The notes under the pieces were generated by a model. It was not told the DNA's origin. It saw nothing but the letters and a program-made list of their open reading frames with translations, and made no database searches. The translations under genes and the position numbers were made by a program. From the NCBI RefSeq assembly GCF_016724845.1, contig NZ_CP068082.1, forward strand, positions 3,844,001-3,908,000: a DNA stretch of 64,000 nt, in the 5' to 3' direction. Of this stretch, positions 55,646 to 64,000 are shown in pieces (position 1 is the stretch's first letter; each line of letters starts with the position of its first letter). The DNA is from Sphingobacterium spiritivorum. GTDB taxonomy: Bacteria > Bacteroidota > Bacteroidia > Sphingobacteriales > Sphingobacteriaceae.

Positions 55646-55898
55646 ATTTTGCAGTGAAATGATCCTTGATTAAAGGATATTTATGTCTTAACGAAAAAAG
55701 ATAGACACATGAGCCGATAACAGGCAGGAAGAAGACCAGCACAATCATTAAGATTTTATCGCCGCTATCCGTGAATTGTCTTTTAAGGATGTCAATTAAT
55801 GATATAATAATCAGTATGGTCGGAATAAAACACATAACCATTACCATAATAATAAGAATTAACTCCTGTGTTCCGATATTCAAAAAAAGTAAGTTCAT
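55644..55898 (-). CDS. PLDc_N-domain small membrane protein
   Basis: This 84-residue protein has two helices (LILIIMVMVMCFIPTILIII; ILMIVLVFFLPVIGSCVYL) with the phospholipase-D N-terminal-type pattern SLIDILKRQFTDSGDKILMI. Such proteins are membrane anchors of unknown role. Its stop lies within the T tail of the OmpA terminator, on the opposite strand. Confidence 0.8.
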   Translation of the reverse strand: MNLLFLNIGTQELILIIMVMVMCFIPTILIIISLIDILKRQFTDSGDKILMIVLVFFLPVIGSCVYLFSLRHKYPLIKDHFTAK

Positions 55899-56034
55899 AA
55901 GGCCAAAAATTGTTATGTATAAATATAGTAAAAACTCTTTTTATCCCAAAATTAATGCAAATAAATGTTTTTCAGATTTATTTTATTTCTTTAATTTTAT
56001 TTATATAAATTTAATTTTATAAAACTTCGTTTTT

Positions 56035-56834
56035 GTGGAGTTTAAATTATATTTATTAACTCTTTTTGTATTGTTGGCCTGTAATAAAGAATCAGGTATA
56101 AATAATTCTTTAAAGAATGAAAGAATAAGTGATTCAAAATTATTCAGCGCATCAACAATATTAACCCAGGTATTTGCAGATAGCCTTAATGCTTTAGCAT
56201 CAGATTTTAATCTAAAAAAAGTTGATGGAGAAGTTGATAGGAGCAGCTCTGTTGTTGAAGAGTTTAATGACGTTGCTTCTGCGCGCTTATTTCTTCAAAA
56301 CTTAGAAAGGAGTGAAATTGTGAATGAAAATAAACCTTTGAATATGTCTAATAATTCGATATCTCAATCCGGATTTTCGCCCAGATGGGGATACGTAGCT
56401 CCTATAAACTTTCAGTTTGAGATCCCAAGTCGTATATTTAGATTTTGGGAATGGTCTTGGAGATCTCCGGTTAGATTTGTGATTTCTGGTTATCTACATG
56501 CTTCCGGGCAAAGGAAATCGTCCTCTATTTTGTTTGGTTTGAGCAGCGGGATTTAAAGGAAATGAATGTAAATCTATACGGACCCCATATTTTCACTTCA
56601 TTGGGAAGTAGTTATAAATATTTTCAAAGACTATATACTGGTTTGCATGGTCAGTTTTCATTTGCTGGTACTGTTTCTATGGTCGTTTTGATTAAGGATA
56701 TTGGAACGATTTATTCCATACCGTTATCTGGTCGCATAGTCGCTAAAATGGAACCATATTATATTAATTATTCTGGTGATGTTGAAAGTAGTCCTTACAG
56801 TACTCAGATGATTAGTTATTATGTTTCAAGATAA
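56035..56834 (+). pseudogene. Lipoprotein gene with an apparent one-base frameshift
   Basis: Two frames, 56035-56556 (frame 1) and 56562-56834 (frame 3), appear to be one protein. The first starts with GTG and a lipoprotein signal (LLTLFVLLACNKE). Inserting one T in the TTTT run at 56528-56531 joins them into a 266-residue frame whose junction reads SSIFVWFEQRDLKEMNVNLY. The second part continues YGPHIFTSLGSSYKYF and ends YSTQMISYYVSR. The family is unknown to me. The break may be a true mutation, a sequencing error in a homopolymer, or a programmed -1 shift; no canonical slippery heptamer is evident. The coding sequence is more AT-rich than its neighbours. Confidence 0.6.
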
Positions 56835-56854
56835 AACAATCAAATTTATATATT

Positions 56855-57013
56855 ATGTCTAGAAGTGATTTTGATTTATGGTTAATGACAGTGTGGCCAA
56901 TTATTGGAACTATTCTAAGTTTGATGGTTATTTACGGAGTGATTCGGCTAATAATGTGGGCTATAAAATCTTATGTAAGAAAGATAATCAAAGAAACTGA
57001 AAATAACAGATAG
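56855..57013 (+). CDS. 52-residue single-span membrane protein
   Basis: A short frame starting MSRSDFDLWLMTVWPIIG has one hydrophobic helix (PIIGTILSLMVIYGVIRLIM) and a basic tail (KSYVRKIIKETENNR). It lies 21 bp after the lipoprotein frame. The amphipathic, positive-inside arrangement looks genuine, but such a short AT-rich frame could be spurious. It may be co-transcribed with the lipoprotein gene. Confidence 0.5.
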   Translation: MSRSDFDLWLMTVWPIIGTILSLMVIYGVIRLIMWAIKSYVRKIIKETENNR

Positions 57014-57467
57014 GCTAGATATGTCATAATCATGTTTAGCTTTAAAAAATGTTATGTCATATTCGGTCTCATATTGATAATTACGTAAATATGTAATGAC
57101 AGAATTTACTATTCTTGAAAATGAATCCTGCTCTACAAAACAAAAGTATATGTAAAATGATTCTTCTAATGAGACTTGCTTATATTGAATTGCATTCTTA
57201 TATTAATATTTGTAGAAAATACATTACCTTCTAACCTGCTACTTAATTATGTAAATTGTATTTATATTGTTTCCAATTTCTCCAAAACGAATTTTCTGTA
57301 AATAAAGAGTAATCCTTCGCTATTTCTAATTTCATCAAATACAGATACCTAAATCTTCTTATATTCGCTATCAAAATAAAACTGTTCTGATGAGGAATTT
57401 GAAGCCTGTTCAGAAGAAGAATAAACAACTTAAACCATCAGTTTTCAACTGTTGTAACAATTGATCT
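57014..57467. other. Gene-free AT-rich stretch
   Basis: About 450 bp of very AT-rich sequence with no convincing reading frame; a 61-codon minus-strand frame at 57243-57428 has no supporting features. It should contain the promoter of the TPR-histidine kinase gene. Together with the preceding 1.1 kb it forms a low-GC island. Confidence 0.5.
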
Positions 57468-59426
57468 ATGAAGCGACTACTTCTTTTCGTTATACTATTG
57501 CTCCAATATTCCTATTCTTTTGCGCAGGATAACAAAAATAGAATCTACACCGATAGTCTGTCAAAAGTGCTGCACACAGCGGCTAATGATAGTATTAAAG
57601 CCCGTTCTGCGTACCTGCTTTCTAATTATTGGATCAAACAGAAAGATACCTTACAGTCTTTGAGATACCTTGATAAAGGCAAGCAACTAAGCGGTAAGAA
57701 CAGCTATCTGAATGCACTCTATGCTTTTTATAAAGGCAGTTATTTGTTTATAAAGGATGGCGAGACGCAGGAATGTATGGATTTGTATAAGCAGGCAGCT
57801 CTTTTATTTGCTAAACACAAAAGCAAAGAAAGCTATGAATTTCAGGTCAAAAGCTGGCATAATTATGCCATGATGCTGGACCATAAAGACAACAAAAAAG
57901 GGATGGTAGAAATACTGATCCAAAAAGCCATTCCTGCAGCAGAACTGGCTGAAGATCATGAATGGGTGGCACGCTCGTACGGTAATATAGGAATGGCATT
58001 TGCAAATACAGCCACCTATGATAAAGCCATTGAATATTATGAAAAGAGTATCCGGTATTATGAACAGCATAATCTTTCAAAGGATAGATATGCCATCGTA
58101 TTGTTAGATCTTGCACGGGTATATGTGGAATCTAAAAAGGCGGACAAAGCTACGCCTTATATCCGCAAAGCGGAAACTATACTGCGTACTATACCTAAAT
58201 CTGTGGCACACCTGATATTGGGAGAAACGGCTTCTATGTACTACCAGCATAAAAAAGACTATACTAAAGCTGAAGAATATATCAAACAGGCAATAGCTGT
58301 TGCTACTGAACTGAATATGCCCTATGAGCTGAATAGCCTGAGGTACCAATATTTTAATGTCTATTTTAATCAGAAAAAATTTCCGCTTGCGCTGAAAGAG
58401 TTATATGCTGTAATGGAAAATATGCCGTTTGAAATGGCAAATAACCGACAGCAAATCGCCTTGGACCTTTCCGATACCTATAAGGAAATGGGCGACTACA
58501 AGAATGCTCTTACCTGGATGAAAAACCACGCAGCATTAAAGGATAGTATTTATGAAGAAAATACAAAGAAAGAGATAGCTGATCTTGAAATTAAATTTAA
58601 AACTGCCGAAAAGGAGAAAAAAATAGTGCAGTTGGAAGCTGAAAAGCAACAAACACTGTTACAACAAAAGAATCAGTTATTATTTAGCTGGATATTAGGT
58701 ATTGGAGCCTGTTTATTACTTTGTGTGCTCTCCGTATTTATATATTTCTATAAACAACACAAGAAACAGGCGCAACAGCAGCTTAGCATATTGAAGCAAC
58801 AGCAGGAACTGAAATTTGCACAGGCTATGCTTGCCGGAGAAGAACAGGAGCGAAGCCGGCTTGCGCGCGATCTGCACGATGGTCTCGGAGGCGCATTGGT
58901 AGGAATTAAATATAAACTTGCGGCGGAGGCAGAGACGACTAGTATTAATGATATACGAACGCAGCTGGATAACAGTATCAGCGAGCTAAGGCATATTGCC
59001 CGCAATATGATGCCCGAAACATTAGTTCGTTCCGGACTTACAGTTGCTTTGGAGGATTTGTGTACATCTTTACATCGGGAAGGTTTGGTTATAGAGTTGC
59101 AGTGTGATGAGATAAAAAGTGATACTCCTCCTGGCGTGCAATCCAATATTTACAGGATTATTCAGGAATTACTGAACAATGCTATTCGTCATGGTAATGC
59201 GACAAGAATCATTGTACAATGTTTTCAGAATGAAGAAGGATTTCTCATTACTGTAGAAGATAACGGAAAAGGATTTGATCTCAGTCAGACAGAGCAGCAA
59301 GGGAAAGGTATCGGCTTACAGAATGTAAGAATGCGGGCTTCTTATATGAAAGGAAATGTAGATATCAGCTCTGTTGCAGGTGAAGGGACGAGTGTCAATA
59401 TAGAACTGTTATTTGATAAGGGGTAA
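57468..59426 (+). CDS. TPR-containing NarL-type sensor histidine kinase
   Basis: This 652-residue protein has a signal peptide (LLLFVILLLQYSYSFAQD), TPR repeats (about 45-370, NIGMAFANTATYDKAIEYYE), one transmembrane helix (ILGIGACLLLCVLSVFIYFY), a coiled linker and a HisKA_3 domain with RLARDLHDGLGGAL (phosphoacceptor H470). The ATPase follows (IIQELLNNAIRHG, VEDNGKGFDL, GIGLQNVRMRA). The TPR part presumably senses in the periplasm, as in other Bacteroidota kinases. Its expected LuxR-type response regulator does not follow directly; the next gene is dnaE. Confidence 0.9.
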   Translation: MKRLLLFVILLLQYSYSFAQDNKNRIYTDSLSKVLHTAANDSIKARSAYLLSNYWIKQKDTLQSLRYLDKGKQLSGKNSYLNALYAFYKGSYLFIKDGETQECMDLYKQAALLFAKHKSKESYEFQVKSWHNYAMMLDHKDNKKGMVEILIQKAIPAAELAEDHEWVARSYGNIGMAFANTATYDKAIEYYEKSIRYYEQHNLSKDRYAIVLLDLARVYVESKKADKATPYIRKAETILRTIPKSVAHLILGETASMYYQHKKDYTKAEEYIKQAIAVATELNMPYELNSLRYQYFNVYFNQKKFPLALKELYAVMENMPFEMANNRQQIALDLSDTYKEMGDYKNALTWMKNHAALKDSIYEENTKKEIADLEIKFKTAEKEKKIVQLEAEKQQTLLQQKNQLLFSWILGIGACLLLCVLSVFIYFYKQHKKQAQQQLSILKQQQELKFAQAMLAGEEQERSRLARDLHDGLGGALVGIKYKLAAEAETTSINDIRTQLDNSISELRHIARNMMPETLVRSGLTVALEDLCTSLHREGLVIELQCDEIKSDTPPGVQSNIYRIIQELLNNAIRHGNATRIIVQCFQNEEGFLITVEDNGKGFDLSQTEQQGKGIGLQNVRMRASYMKGNVDISSVAGEGTSVNIELLFDKG

Positions 59427-59590
59427 GTATTTGTTTTTCAGTTTGTTTTATTGTTGTAGCTTATTCGGATATGGCTTGCTGTGTGCTGTGCCTTTGTTTC
59501 TGAGCTGTTGAGTCCTTACTTATAATTTATTGTAGATTAACAGGATAAAAGATATCCCATTTTTAAAGTGCGATGACTGGAAATCTTTAG

Positions 59591-59598
59591 TAATTTTG
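59591..59598 (+). promoter_or_regulatory. Putative -7 element (TAATTTTG) of dnaE
   Basis: The octamer fits TAnnTTTG and lies 76 bp before the dnaE ATG. No TTTG is present at the usual distance upstream. Confidence 0.35.
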
Positions 59599-59673
59599 TA
59601 ACTTCATGTAAGCTTTGAACGGCAAGTTTTATGTCGCTCATGTTGCAGTAAGAAAAGGATAAGGAAGGACGAT

Positions 59674-62600
59674 ATGTATATAATTTTTGATACGGAAACT
59701 ACAGGTTTACCTAAAAGATGGGATGCACCGATTACGGATACCGATAACTGGCCCAGATGTATACAAATTGCATGGCAGCTTCATGATGATATGGGAAATA
59801 TGGTGGAGCATGCAGATTTTCTCATCGCACCGGATGGCTTTAATATTCCTTATGACTCTGAAAAGATACACGGTATATCTACAGAGTTAGCGCAGGAGCG
59901 CGGTATCCCTATACAGGAAGCATTGGTCAGGTTCAATGAAGCATTGGCAAAAGCCAAATTTGTAGTCGGACAGAATATTGGCTTTGACCTAAATATTATG
60001 GGGTGTGAATTCTACCGTTACGGAGTAGAATCACCTATGGCTGAGATGCCTGTGCTGGATACCTGTACTGAAGTAACGGCTGAGTTGCTGAAACTTCCCG
60101 GTGGACGCGGAGGCCGGTTTAAACTTCCTAATCTGACGGAGTTACACACTTATCTTTTTGGAGTTCCCTTTGCTGAAGCACACAATGCAACCGCCGATGT
60201 GGAAGCGACGACTCGTTGTTTTCTTGAATTAGTACGTCTTGAAGTCTTTACATTAGATCAGCTTCAACAGGATACCGGATACTTTGTTGAGTTTAAAACA
60301 CAGAATCCCGGACCAATAGAAACGGTAGGTCTCCAGCACCTGAACCTGAAAAAGGCTTCAGATGAGATCAGAGCACGTCAGCAAACCTCAGGAGCAGATG
60401 AAGTTGTCATTGATCAGGAAGCTGCGGCTGCCCTGGATGATGCTGTATTTGCTCATTTACATAACCACTCCCAATTTTCAGTTTTACAATCCACGATCTC
60501 TATTGGAGGTCTGGTTGATGCCGCTGTTAAAAATAAAATGCCCGCAGTAGCCCTGACCGATCATGGAAATATGATGGGGGCTTTCCATTTTGTAAGCCGT
60601 GTACTCGGTCATAATAAGGATGCGGAAACCAAAAATCAGGAACTTATAGATAATGGGGAAGCACCTACAGAGACTATAATCAAACCTATAGTAGGATGTG
60701 AGTTCTTTATCTGTGAGGATCACCTTGATAAGAGTCGGAAAGATAACGGTTATCAGGTTGTCTTCCTGGCTAAAAATAAAAATGGCTATCACAATCTGGC
60801 AAAAATGTCATCGGTAGCGTATACAAAAGGATTCTATTATGTGCCGCGTATTGACAAAAAGGTTGTAGAGCAGTACAAAGAAGATATTATTGTCCTTTCG
60901 GGTAACTTGCAGGGGGAAATTCCGAATAAGATACTCAACATCGGAGAGAATCAGGCGGAAGAAGCATTGATCTGGTGGAAAGAACAGTTTGGGGAAGACT
61001 TCTATATCGAAGTCATGCGCCACGGACAGGAAGATGAAAACCGTGTCAATGAAACATTGGTTTCGCTGGCGCGCAGACATGGGGTAAAAGTCATCGGAAC
61101 AAACAATACTTACTATGTCAATAAAGCAGATGCTCATGCTCACGATATTTTACTTTGTGTAAAAGACGGAGAGAAGCTCTCTACGCCAAAAGGAAGAGGA
61201 CGTGGTTTCCGTTTTGGTTTGCCCAATCAGGAATATTACTTTAAGTCTGCTCCTGAAATGAAGAAGGTGTTTGCCGATCTTCCGGAGGCCATTGTTAATA
61301 TTCAGGAGATTATTGATAAAGTAGAGATATTCAAACTAAACAGGGATGTTTTGCTTCCTAAGTTTGAAATCCCCGAACAGTTCCAGGTACAGGAAGATAA
61401 TGAAGATGGAGGTAAAAGAGGGGAGAACAAGTATCTGGCTCATCTTACCTATGTGGGTGCGGAGAAACGATATGCCGAGATTACGGATGATATTCGTGAA
61501 CGATTAGATTTTGAACTCGCGACCATTGAAAAGACAGGATATCCGGGTTATTTCCTTATCGTACAGGATTTTATTGCTGAAGCCCGCAATATGGGGGTTT
61601 CTGTAGGTCCGGGACGTGGATCTGCTGCCGGATCAGCCGTTGCTTACTGTCTGGGTATTACAAATATTGACCCTATTCAGTATGATCTGCTTTTCGAGCG
61701 TTTCCTGAATCCGGATCGTGTATCCATGCCCGATATTGATATTGACTTTGATGATGAAGGCCGTGGAAGGGTCATGCAGTATGTAATTGATAAATACGGT
61801 GCTTCTCAGGTTGCACAGATCATTACCTATGGAACTATGGCCGCCAAATCTTCGATCAAAGATACAGCCCGTGTATTGGATCTTCCGCTCGCAGAAGCCA
61901 ATGAGATTGCCAAGCTGATTCCTAATCTCAAGCTGAGCAAGATCTTCAATATGGATGAAAAAGCATTGAAGGAAGCCCTTCGGGCTGAAGAGCTCGAAGC
62001 TGTCCATAAACTCATCTCGCTTGCTGATGGCGCCGGACTTGAAGCCGAGACAATCAAGCAGGCAAGAGTACTCGAAGGTTCTATGCGGAATACAGGTATT
62101 CATGCCTGCGGAGTTATTATTACGCCCGATGATATCACTAATTTCGTTCCGGTTTCATTAGCGAAAGACTCCGACCTTTATGTAACGCAGTTTGATAACT
62201 CCGTGGTGGAAAGTGCGGGTCTCCTGAAGATGGACTTTTTAGGGTTAAAGACACTTACCCTGATTAAAGATACTGTTGCTAACGTCAAACTGAGGCATAA
62301 TCTGGATCTGGATCCGGACAATTTCCCGATAGATGATCAGTTAACATATGAGTTATTCCAACGCGGAGAGACCATCGGTGTATTCCAGTACGAGTCGCCC
62401 GGTATGCAGAAGCATATGAAGGATCTCAAGCCCACTGTGTTTGCCGATCTGATTGCGATGAATGCCCTGTATCGTCCGGGGCCGATGGAGTATATCCCAA
62501 GCTTTATCAAACGTAAACACGGAATAGAGCCGATTGTATACGATCTGGATGCCTGTGAAGAGTACCTGAAAGAAACATATGGTATTACCGTATATCAGGA

Positions 62601-64000
62601 GCAGGTAATGCTACTGTCACAGAAACTCGCCGGATTCTCAAAAGGTGATGCCGACGTATTGCGTAAGGCGATGGGTAAGAAACAAAAGGCTGTACTGGAT
62701 AAGATGAAGCCTAAGTTTGTAGCGCAGGCTGTAGAAAAAGGACATAATGCCAAAGTGCTGGAAAAAATCTGGACCGACTGGGAAGCTTTTGCGAGTTATG
62801 CCTTCAATAAATCACACTCTACCTGTTATGCATGGGTAGCTTATCAGACAGCCTATCTGAAAGCGCATTTCCCTGCTGAATATATGGCGGCTGTATTGTC
62901 CAATAATATGAATGATATCAAACAGGTGACATTCTTTATGGAAGAGTGCCGGAGAATGGGGCTGGAAGTATTAGGGCCGGATGTCAATGAATCACATTAT
63001 AAATTTACTGTAAATGATAGAGGGGCTATTCGTTTTGGAATGGGAGCCGTCAAAGGAGTAGGTGCAGGGGCTGTGGATACGATAGTACAGACTCGTGAAG
63101 GCAACCCTTATAAATCAGTATTTGATATGGCCAAGAGGATAGATCTTCGTGCTGCTAACAAAAAAGCATTCGAAAGTCTGGCTTATGCCGGAGGTTTTGA
63201 TAGTTTCAAGGATACACATCGTGCCCAGTATTTTCATGTGGACGGAGATAACTCTACCGGACTGGAAAAAGCTGTCAAGTTTGGTCAGCGTCACAAAGAA
63301 AATGAAAGTTCAGCTCAGGCGAGCCTGTTTGGAGGAGGTGGAAGTGCTGAGCTTCCGGAGCCTGTACTGGCGCCATGTCCGCAGTGGGGACTCATCGAAA
63401 AACTCAAGTACGAGAAAGATGTGATCGGTATTTACCTGACCAGTCATCCGCTTGACAACTATAAATTTGAGATCAAACATTTCTGCCAGAACAACGTAAG
63501 TGAACTCCAACTGATCAATAAAGTCAAAGCTTCAGAAGTGGAAGAGGATGTATTGCTAGAGTTCAATAAGATCAAAAATAAAGAAGTCATTATCGGAGGG
63601 ATAATTGCAGCAGCAAATCATCGTGTTTCCAAGAATGGCAAACCCTTTGGGATACTGGTTATAGAAGATTATTCGGATTCATTTGAAATGATGGTCTTCG
63701 GTGAGGATTATGTTAAATTTAAGGGCTATCTGCAGGAAGGATACTTTGTGCAGATCCGCGGATTGGTTCAGGAAAGATTCAGGCAGGTCGGAAACTGGGG
63801 TTTTGAGCTGAAAAATATCCAGTTGTTATCGGATCTTCGGGAGAAACTGGCGAAAAGTTTTACCGTACAGGTGCCTTTACAGGTTGTCAATCCTGAATTT
63901 GTACAGTTTATGAAGAACTTAATAGACGGTACGCGGGTAGAAGGACAGGATGCCAATTGTCAGTTGAAATTCAAAATTGTGGATATACAGGAAGGCTTCA
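59674..64000 (+). CDS. dnaE: DNA polymerase III alpha with fused N-terminal DnaQ-like exonuclease, 3' truncated
   Basis: The frame opens at ATG 59674 (MYIIFDTETTGLPKRW) and runs without a stop to the window end, so 1442 residues are seen. Residues 1-190 are a DEDDh exonuclease: D6 and E8 (FDTETTG), D105 (IGFDL), H170 and D175 (HNATAD). The PHP domain starts at HLHNHSQFS (261-269) with ALTDHGNMMG. The polymerase C-family active site is PDIDIDF (686-692), after GPGRGSAAGSAVAYCLGI. The finger segment NALYRPGPMEYIPSFIKRK and YQEQVM follow. An OB-fold-like region (IIGGIIAAANHRVSKNGKPF) begins near residue 1310. It replicates the chromosome; the fused proofreading domain differs from E. coli, where DnaQ is separate. 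Confidence 0.93.
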   Translation, partial: MYIIFDTETTGLPKRWDAPITDTDNWPRCIQIAWQLHDDMGNMVEHADFLIAPDGFNIPYDSEKIHGISTELAQERGIPIQEALVRFNEALAKAKFVVGQNIGFDLNIMGCEFYRYGVESPMAEMPVLDTCTEVTAELLKLPGGRGGRFKLPNLTELHTYLFGVPFAEAHNATADVEATTRCFLELVRLEVFTLDQLQQDTGYFVEFKTQNPGPIETVGLQHLNLKKASDEIRARQQTSGADEVVIDQEAAAALDDAVFAHLHNHSQFSVLQSTISIGGLVDAAVKNKMPAVALTDHGNMMGAFHFVSRVLGHNKDAETKNQELIDNGEAPTETIIKPIVGCEFFICEDHLDKSRKDNGYQVVFLAKNKNGYHNLAKMSSVAYTKGFYYVPRIDKKVVEQYKEDIIVLSGNLQGEIPNKILNIGENQAEEALIWWKEQFGEDFYIEVMRHGQEDENRVNETLVSLARRHGVKVIGTNNTYYVNKADAHAHDILLCVKDGEKLSTPKGRGRGFRFGLPNQEYYFKSAPEMKKVFADLPEAIVNIQEIIDKVEIFKLNRDVLLPKFEIPEQFQVQEDNEDGGKRGENKYLAHLTYVGAEKRYAEITDDIRERLDFELATIEKTGYPGYFLIVQDFIAEARNMGVSVGPGRGSAAGSAVAYCLGITNIDPIQYDLLFERFLNPDRVSMPDIDIDFDDEGRGRVMQYVIDKYGASQVAQIITYGTMAAKSSIKDTARVLDLPLAEANEIAKLIPNLKLSKIFNMDEKALKEALRAEELEAVHKLISLADGAGLEAETIKQARVLEGSMRNTGIHACGVIITPDDITNFVPVSLAKDSDLYVTQFDNSVVESAGLLKMDFLGLKTLTLIKDTVANVKLRHNLDLDPDNFPIDDQLTYELFQRGETIGVFQYESPGMQKHMKDLKPTVFADLIAMNALYRPGPMEYIPSFIKRKHGIEPIVYDLDACEEYLKETYGITVYQEQVMLLSQKLAGFSKGDADVLRKAMGKKQKAVLDKMKPKFVAQAVEKGHNAKVLEKIWTDWEAFASYAFNKSHSTCYAWVAYQTAYLKAHFPAEYMAAVLSNNMNDIKQVTFFMEECRRMGLEVLGPDVNESHYKFTVNDRGAIRFGMGAVKGVGAGAVDTIVQTREGNPYKSVFDMAKRIDLRAANKKAFESLAYAGGFDSFKDTHRAQYFHVDGDNSTGLEKAVKFGQRHKENESSAQASLFGGGGSAELPEPVLAPCPQWGLIEKLKYEKDVIGIYLTSHPLDNYKFEIKHFCQNNVSELQLINKVKASEVEEDVLLEFNKIKNKEVIIGGIIAAANHRVSKNGKPFGILVIEDYSDSFEMMVFGEDYVKFKGYLQEGYFVQIRGLVQERFRQVGNWGFELKNIQLLSDLREKLAKSFTVQVPLQVVNPEFVQFMKNLIDGTRVEGQDANCQLKFKIVDIQEGF

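Noticed and set aside
57243..57428. 61-codon minus-strand frame in the AT-rich stretch
   Set aside because: No start context, no recognisable domain, and composition as expected by chance in AT-rich DNA.
61633..62103. 156-codon minus-strand frame opposite dnaE
   Set aside because: It overlaps the polymerase active-site region, including PDIDIDF, and has no motifs of its own.

Overview
The window reads as a chromosomal segment of a Bacteroidota member, most likely family Sphingobacteriaceae and probably Sphingobacterium. This is inferred from gene content, not from a 16S gene: a CHU_C-type C-terminal domain of the type IX secretion system, a RemB-like protein, a MurF-alanine racemase fusion, SdhCAB with a Bacteroidota-type cytochrome b, a TonB-dependent receptor, a DNA polymerase III alpha with a fused N-terminal exonuclease, AT-rich promoters with TAnnTTTG-like elements and few Shine-Dalgarno sites. 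I found no rRNA, tRNA, CRISPR array, transposase or prophage gene.

Layout. 1-5.5 kb: two secreted surface proteins (an NHL-repeat protein cut by the window start and a 1214-residue T9SS cargo). 5.5-9.2 kb: a stress and detoxification block: Crp/Fnr regulator, carboxymuconolactone decarboxylase-like protein, then a minus-strand operon of peroxiredoxin-like protein, HEAT-like DNA alkylation repair protein and a ClbS-like protein, divergent from an HxlR regulator with a palindrome between them. 9.4-17 kb: outer-membrane porin, DASS dicarboxylate transporter, sdhC-sdhA-sdhB and a membrane-bound LuxR-type regulator. 17.6-28 kb: murI, a GH125 mannosidase, a RemB-like protein, aroQ, a Bcr/CflA efflux pump, lgt, an M42 peptidase, a DUF3467 protein and a GNAT-nitrilase fusion. 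28-35.5 kb: smc, recX, murF-alr and a DUF502 membrane protein.

35.5-41.7 kb: an unusual cytoplasmic three-gene cassette (Sel1-repeat protein, complete but divergent HSP90, helical-repeat protein) beside a divergent, soluble LytS-like ATPase that seems to lack its phosphoacceptor histidine. 41.7-51.8 kb: a HAD phosphatase, a SWIM-SNF2 helicase, a small ECF-sigma operon with a recognisable ECF-like promoter, a TonB-dependent receptor, a beta-barrel protein and accA. 52-59.4 kb: a glycoamylase-like glycosidase with ygiD, an OmpA lipoprotein, a PLDc_N membrane protein, a short AT-rich island holding a lipoprotein gene with an apparent one-base frameshift plus a 52-residue membrane protein, and a TPR-histidine kinase. 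59.7-64 kb: dnaE, truncated by the window end.

Most operons end in clear hairpin terminators. The most interesting candidates are the ClbS/alkylation-repair/peroxiredoxin operon (possible genotoxin defence) and the HSP90-Sel1-helical-repeat cassette. All functional statements rest on motif recognition from the translated sequence; no database search was run.
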